Source of the DNA: Spirochaetaceae bacterium
Lineage (GTDB): Bacteria; Spirochaetota; Spirochaetia; Treponematales; Treponemataceae
Direction: 5' to 3'
Length of the DNA stretch: 64,000 bases
Assembly: GCA_017614995.1 (NCBI GenBank)
Contig: JAGAAX010000023.1
Coordinates: forward strand, 33,953-97,952
Notes under the pieces: model-generated
Told to the model about the DNA's origin: nothing
The model's input: only the letters and a program-made list of their open reading frames with translations
Database searches by the model: none
In this document: in pieces, positions 61,301-64,000 of the stretch
Numbering within the stretch: position 1 is the first letter of the stretch
Layout: each line of letters starts with the position of its first letter
Translations under genes and position numbers: made by a program

Positions 61301-61664
61301 ACATTTTTCCATGCAAAAAATTAGGTTTTACGATTGATTTAACTTCAACTTTCTCTTTAATCCATTCTGCACACTTTGAAGCAATTGTTTTTTGAGAGAA
61401 TTTCTCAATAGGAGAAATTATTATGGAATCATCTTCGATTTTATAGCTTCTTGTATCTGTATTTATGCCTTCAATAAAGGTAGGCTCGCCAAATAAAAAG
61501 CGCATTGATTTTATCTTATCAAGATTTTTACGTAATCCGTAGTATGCAAAAATCGTAAAATAAGCAGAAACAACAGAAAGTTCAGAACCTTCTTTTATTA
61601 CATCTTTCAAGAAATCGCCAACACTGCCATAGTTTTTATTATCTCGGATTAATGTATCTGACAT
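58311..61664 (-). CDS. PLD-nuclease / SNF2-family helicase
   Basis: A 1117-residue fusion. N-terminal phospholipase-D-type nuclease domain at about residues 20-185 with HGKMYYAD and GSSNFT (HxK...GSxN). A SNF2-type helicase core follows: Walker A DSVGLGKTFEA (about 262), DESH in VVIDESHNF (about 365), LSATPVNN, and C-lobe DILIATDCISEGQNLQ and QRFGRIDRLGS (motif VI, about 880). It would move on DNA and cut it with the PLD domain, a restriction activity. First gene of the six-gene operon, with GGGGG before the ATG and an extended -10 promoter upstream. Confidence 0.88.
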   Translation of the reverse strand: MSDTLIRDNKNYGSVGDFLKDVIKEGSELSVVSAYFTIFAYYGLRKNLDKIKSMRFLFGEPTFIEGINTDTRSYKIEDDSIIISPIEKFSQKTIASKCAEWIKEKVEVKSIVKPNFLHGKMYYADLDSKGYPKAISGSSNFTTSGLGLKKEANNIELNLIVDSDRQKEELKGWFDSIWNDTTGLVQDVKDEVLKYLEMLYKENEPEFVYFKTLYSIFKDYLDEQKDNKLFDETAFKDTAIWNKLYEFQKDGVKGAINKLLKHNGCIIADSVGLGKTFEALAVIKYFELKNYRVLVLCPKKLSDNWTVYQAAKNSKLNILEKDRFQYTVLYHTDMGRENGKSGADGIDFKTFNWAAYDLVVIDESHNFKGNPMEKETTTGEKHMNRAKWLMEKIIKSGSKTKVLMLSATPVNNTLKDLRNQINLITEGNQSALYDTSGISDIAQTLETAQKQFSTWADPKKNPERTTKQLMEKLDSSFFKLLDELTIARSRKHIIKFYNEADVGKFPERRKPIPVYSKIDTEDEFPEYSAINAQISNYQLSIFNPSKYIKDEKKDYYAKLAGSSVDTFIQDDREKSLIGMMKVGYLKRLESSIHSFAISIDRTVNQIKELLDKIDEYEKLPEDQKAKFATQNQIEQDFENDEDFADNADSSGDFDNADLFVGKKLKFSLADLKLDEWKKDLRSDRSAMIMIRDTANKISAERDAKLADLKKLIKDKVEHPINPNNKKIVIFTAFSDTAEYLYKEIQPWAKKELELECGMVCGSKSSATFGENDFNMILTNFAPKAKHRDELGVDKSKEIDILIATDCISEGQNLQDCDYLINYDIHWNPVRIIQRFGRIDRLGSTNTSIQLVNFWPTQDLDDYINLKTRVESRMALVDLTATAEDNILKTDEVKELIDEDLKYRDQQLKRLKDEVLDLEDMVDSISLTDFTLDDFRVELSNFIKENSAKLDSVPDGIYAIIPSPQNTVQLSEKNFDEAAKKIIKPGVIYCLRQKNADEECEKINPLNPYFLVYIYEDGSKIYNYTSAKSILEVYRLLCSGEKAPYDKLCELFNTETNSGTDMSKYSALLEKSVTEITSSFKKRNAMKLTTSRNAVLIKKDKQASNVGDFELVTWLIIK

Positions 61665-61748
61665 TTTATTGTTCCCCCAATACTATTCATGGAAATATAT
61701 TCGCCTTTAGTCATTTTGGACATTATGTTGCTGTCTTATCTAGAACAA

Positions 61749-61757
61749 ATTATATCA
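61749..61757 (-). promoter_or_regulatory. Extended -10 promoter of the defence operon
   Basis: Reading leftward, TGATATAAT at 61757-61749 is a full TGn-TATAAT. The expected start is near 61742, giving a leader of about 78 nt. A weak TTCCGC lies 18 nt upstream. Confidence 0.5.
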
Positions 61758-61816
61758 TGTTTTTTCACATTTTTTGCGGAAATCTTTTACAGGGCTCTTT
61801 CTATTGTAATGTAAGG

Positions 61817-61914
61817 AAGAACCTGCGTAGGCGGATTTTGGCGCGCAAAAAATTCTGCAGGCACGAAGTGCCGAAGCCTTTTTGCGTGACGGAATCCGAC
61901 GAGAGCAGGTTCTT
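61817..61914. repeat. 98-bp nested inverted repeat, same plan as 5678-5782
   Basis: Outer arms AAGAACCTGC (61817-61826) and GCAGGTTCTT (61905-61914) are perfect. Middle arms run from CGGATT...CGCAAAAA to TTTTTGCG...AATCCG with some mismatches. The centre is GGCAC GAA GTGCC (61860-61872), a perfect hairpin. The ordering outer arm, middle arm, GAA-loop hairpin matches the 5678-5782 element, though the sequences differ. Confidence 0.65.
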
Positions 61915-61958
61915 GCATGATGCAATTTCTATATTATTCCTTCATGTCAAAGCCATGC

Positions 61959-61987
61959 TTGAACACATGCTTAAAAAGTGATATTAA
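61959..61987 (+). promoter_or_regulatory. asnS promoter, probably leaderless
   Basis: TTGAAC at 61959-61964, a 17-nt spacer and TATTAA at 61982-61987. Eight nucleotides separate it from the ATG at 61996, so the leader would be 1-2 nt. No Shine-Dalgarno sequence is seen. Confidence 0.45.
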
Positions 61988-61995
61988 TTCAAATT

Positions 61996-63441
61996 ATGAA
62001 AACTCAATTAATTAAAGATTTGCTCGTTTCAGAACCGGACGGAAGGACGGTTACAGTTTGCGGTTGGGTACGCACAATGCGTGACTCAAAAAACCTTTGT
62101 TTTATTCAAGTCAACGACGGCTCTTGCTTTGCCACAGTTCAGCTGACTTTTGACCGTAATAATCCTGGAAATGCAAATTCTAATGATATAGAAGCAGCCT
62201 TAAAAAAGATTTCTACAGGCGCGTCTATCAAAGCTACTGGAGCGATTATTCCGTCTCCGGCTTCTGGTCAGGCTGTAGAAGTTACCCTTCACACAATCGA
62301 AGTTTTAGGCGAATCACCTTCAGATTATCCGCTTCAGAAAAAAGGTCATTCTGTTGAATTTTTGCGCGAAATTGCACACCTCCGCCCGCGCACAAACATG
62401 ATTGGCGCAGTTGCCCGAATGAGAAGCCAGCTTGCTTTTGCTGTGCACACATTCTTTCAGGAGCGCGGCTTTCAGTATTTTAACGCGCCGCTTATTACAT
62501 GCAGCGACTGCGAAGGCGCAGGAGAAATGTTTCAGGTTACTACGCTTGACTTAAAGCGCATTGCTGAAGAAGGCGTAAAAGCCGGTGCAAAGGGCATGGA
62601 TGTTTCTAAAGCCGGAAACCTTGTAGACTACAGCAAGGACTTTTTCGGAAAGGCTGCAAACCTTACGGTTTCTGGTCAGCTTGAAGCCGAAACTTACGCC
62701 ACCGCACTTTCGCGCGTGTACACATTCGGCCCGACATTCCGCGCTGAAAACTCAAATACACCGAGACACCTTGCCGAATTCTGGATGATTGAGCCTGAAA
62801 TGGCTTTCTTTGAGCTTGAGGACGACATGGATTTGGCTGAAGAATTTGTAAAGTACCTTTTGAACTGGGCTCTTACAAAATGTGCCGAAGACATGGCTTT
62901 CTTTGACAGCCGCATTCAGAAAGGCTTAATTGAAACTTTGACTCATGTTGCCAATTCAGACTTTGTGCGCATAAGCTACACTGACGCAATCAAAGAACTT
63001 GAAAAGAACAACGACAAGTTTGAGTTTAAGGCTTTCTGGGGCTGTGACCTTCAGACTGAGCATGAACGCTATCTTACAGAACAGACTTTCAAGAAGCCTG
63101 TAATGGTTTACGACTATCCGAAAGAGATTAAGGCTTTCTATATGAAGCTTAACCCGGACGGAAAAACTGTACGAGCCGTAGACGTGCTTGTACCTGGCAT
63201 CGGCGAACTTATCGGCGGTTCAGAGCGCGAGGCAGACTACGACAAGCTTGTAAACCGCATTAAAGAGCTTGGCATGAAACCTGAAGACTACTGGTGGTAT
63301 CTTGACTTGCGCAAGTACGGCACAGTGCCACACGCCGGTTTCGGCTTGGGCTTTGAGCGCCTTATCCGCTACGTAACAGGAATGGGCAACCTCCGCGATG
63401 TAATTCCGTTCCCGCGCGCCCCAAAACTCGCAGATTTCTAA
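61996..63441 (+). CDS. asnS: Asparaginyl-tRNA synthetase
   Basis: A 481-residue class IIb synthetase that joins Asn to tRNA-Asn using ATP. An OB-fold anticodon-binding domain (about residues 12-115; [15 protein letters not shown]) precedes the class II core. Motif 2 is [25 protein letters not shown] near residue 250, and motif 3 is [15 protein letters not shown] near the C-terminus. An insert at about 180-215 is typical of bacterial AsnRS of this branch. I chose the ATG at 61996; a GTG six codons earlier lies inside the promoter. A palindrome and a terminator follow. Confidence 0.94.
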   Translation: MKTQLIKDLLVSEPDGRTVTVCGWVRTMRDSKNLCFIQVNDGSCFATVQLTFDRNNPGNANSNDIEAALKKISTGASIKATGAIIPSPASGQAVEVTLHTIEVLGESPSDYPLQKKGHSVEFLREIAHLRPRTNMIGAVARMRSQLAFAVHTFFQERGFQYFNAPLITCSDCEGAGEMFQVTTLDLKRIAEEGVKAGAKGMDVSKAGNLVDYSKDFFGKAANLTVSGQLEAETYATALSRVYTFGPTFRAENSNTPRHLAEFWMIEPEMAFFELEDDMDLAEEFVKYLLNWALTKCAEDMAFFDSRIQKGLIETLTHVANSDFVRISYTDAIKELEKNNDKFEFKAFWGCDLQTEHERYLTEQTFKKPVMVYDYPKEIKAFYMKLNPDGKTVRAVDVLVPGIGELIGGSEREADYDKLVNRIKELGMKPEDYWWYLDLRKYGTVPHAGFGLGFERLIRYVTGMGNLRDVIPFPRAPKLADF

Positions 63442-63466
63442 AAGATTCAATTTCGAGTATAGAAAG

Positions 63467-63489
63467 ATTGTCGGGTTGAACCCGACAAT
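63467..63489. repeat. Perfect palindrome ATTGTCGGGTT-g-AACCCGACAAT
   Basis: An 11-bp perfect inverted repeat with a 1-nt centre, 26 bp after asnS. The right half CCCGACAATGAC also occurs at 5841-5852, so this is a further dispersed repeat type. Confidence 0.6.
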
Positions 63490-63504
63490 GACAAATTTTA
63501 CTTT

Positions 63505-63539
63505 AAAGCTGTCCATCCTTTTTGGGCAGCTTTTTTTTT
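63505..63539. terminator. Bidirectional terminator after asnS
   Basis: GCTGTCC (63508-63514) pairs with GGGCAGC (63524-63530) with one G-U pair, followed by nine T. It lies between asnS and the convergent cyclase gene, whose stop is at 63554. Confidence 0.85.
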
Positions 63540-63553
63540 GCACCCTTTAGTTT

Positions 63554-64000
63554 TTATGCGGTGTACACCTGCATTGGTTCTTCTTTGCCGCGGATTTCGG
63601 CATCGGCTACAAAAACAAGTGATGTGCCGGCGGCATTTGCACCGCTACCCTGCGCGCCTGTATCACCGGCATCAGCCGCGCCCCGGATTTTTTCAGCTGA
63701 GGCGGCAGATATAAGCAGGTCTGTTTTATATGTCTTGCACAGCGATTCAAGACGGCTTGCAGTATTTACGGTGTCGCCGATTACGGTGTATTCCATGCGG
63801 TTTTCTGCACCAATTGTACCCGCAAAGACAGGCCCTGTGTGTATGCCGATTCCAAAACGGATTTCAGGAAGCCCCTGTTCCAAGAATTCGCGGTTTAAGC
63901 TGACAAGAGCGCGCCGCATGTCCAAGGCAGCGTTAAAAGCGTCTGCCGCACTGTTTTTAGACTGCACAGGCGCGCCGAAAATCGCCATAATGGCATCGCC
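63554..64000 (-). CDS. Class III adenylate/guanylate cyclase, C-terminal part (cut by window edge)
   Basis: The last ~148 codons of a cyclase reading in from the right edge. The frame enters with GDAIMAIFGAPVQS, the second metal Asp of the catalytic domain. RFGIGIHTGPVFAGTIGAENRMEYTVIGDTVNTASRLESL follows, with the conserved Asn and Arg that position the nucleotide and transition state. The C-terminus ends shortly after the domain (GKEEPMQVY), as in membrane-anchored or CHASE-type cyclases. The N-terminal sensor is outside the window. It should make cAMP or cGMP. Confidence 0.9.
   Translation of the reverse strand, partial: GDAIMAIFGAPVQSKNSAADAFNAALDMRRALVSLNREFLEQGLPEIRFGIGIHTGPVFAGTIGAENRMEYTVIGDTVNTASRLESLCKTYKTDLLISAASAEKIRGAADAGDTGAQGSGANAAGTSLVFVADAEIRGKEEPMQVYTA

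Larger units (their letters stand above)
61665..61995. other. Gene-free stretch between the defence operon and asnS
   Basis: These ~330 bases hold the leftward operon leader (about 78 nt), its extended -10 promoter, a 98-bp nested inverted repeat and the asnS promoter. No open frame with a ribosome-binding site and no tRNA are seen. Confidence 0.6.

Noticed and set aside
53695..61664. Classic type I restriction system or BREX
   Set aside because: There is no HsdS, no HsdR-type single polypeptide with PD-(D/E)xK, and no BrxL, PglZ or Lon-like gene; the helicase has a PLD nuclease domain instead.
63554..64000. Complete small cyclase starting at the Met near 63988
   Set aside because: The frame stays open to the window edge with conserved GDAIMA residues upstream, so the Met is internal and the gene is cut by the edge.

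Overview
The window looks like chromosomal DNA of a host-associated (gut or rumen type) Treponema. The basis is gene content rather than one marker: a cheA / CheW-CheR-like / cheX / cheY order typical of spirochaetes, many TPR and lipoprotein genes, class III nucleotide cyclases, a RsbU/RsbV/RsbW-type partner-switching set, strictly anaerobic enzymes (NrdD/NrdG, 2-oxoacid:ferredoxin oxidoreductase), BioY biotin uptake, and frequent TTG/GTG starts. The species cannot be named from the sequence alone.

Layout. 1-6.4 kb: end of a membrane protein, HAD phosphatase, ornithine-type decarboxylase, two unknown proteins, an HD phosphohydrolase and a TPR protein. 6.6-12.4 kb: TPR protein with a degraded Mrr-like domain, metallophosphoesterase, ParB-like protein, then a PP2C phosphatase / STAS antagonist / ATPase partner switch. 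12.4-26 kb: a large soluble-adenylyl-cyclase-like protein, a TPR-NHL-VWA protein, SurE, a galactokinase-like GHMP kinase, Lnt, BioY, and a voltage-gated K+ channel gene overlapping a gene for a separate cyclic-nucleotide-binding protein. 26-30.6 kb: a dispersed-repeat region with a PIN-toxin remnant, then nrdR-nrdD-(glycyl-radical/redoxin protein)-nrdG. 30.6-37 kb: chemotaxis operon, chagasin-like inhibitor lipoprotein, Mrp ATPase. 37-47 kb: three cupin regulator/acyl-CoA ligase pairs behind a four-subunit 2-oxoacid:ferredoxin oxidoreductase, plausibly for branched-chain or aromatic acid metabolism. 47-50 kb: DtxR-family regulator, metalloprotease-like lipoprotein, unknown protein. 50-61.7 kb: a six-gene leftward defence-type operon (PLD-SNF2 helicase, RhuM, DNA methyltransferase, DUF2971, HEPN, AlbA_2). 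62-64 kb: asnS and the 3' end of another cyclase.

Most striking observation: the anaerobic ribonucleotide reductase appears to be split. The NrdD polypeptide stops just after its zinc site and has no glycyl-radical motif. That motif is in the next gene, fused to a CPNC thioredoxin/glutaredoxin-like domain, and both proteins carry a matching short charged helix at the break. The radical-bearing part, a candidate dedicated reductant and the NrdG activase are therefore encoded side by side under NrdR-type operators. Other themes are apparent leaderless promoters (the -10 box 6-8 nt before an ATG with no Shine-Dalgarno), several families of palindromic repeats (one inside the methyltransferase reading frame), and many cyclic-nucleotide signalling genes. 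All assignments come from reading motifs by eye; no database search was run.
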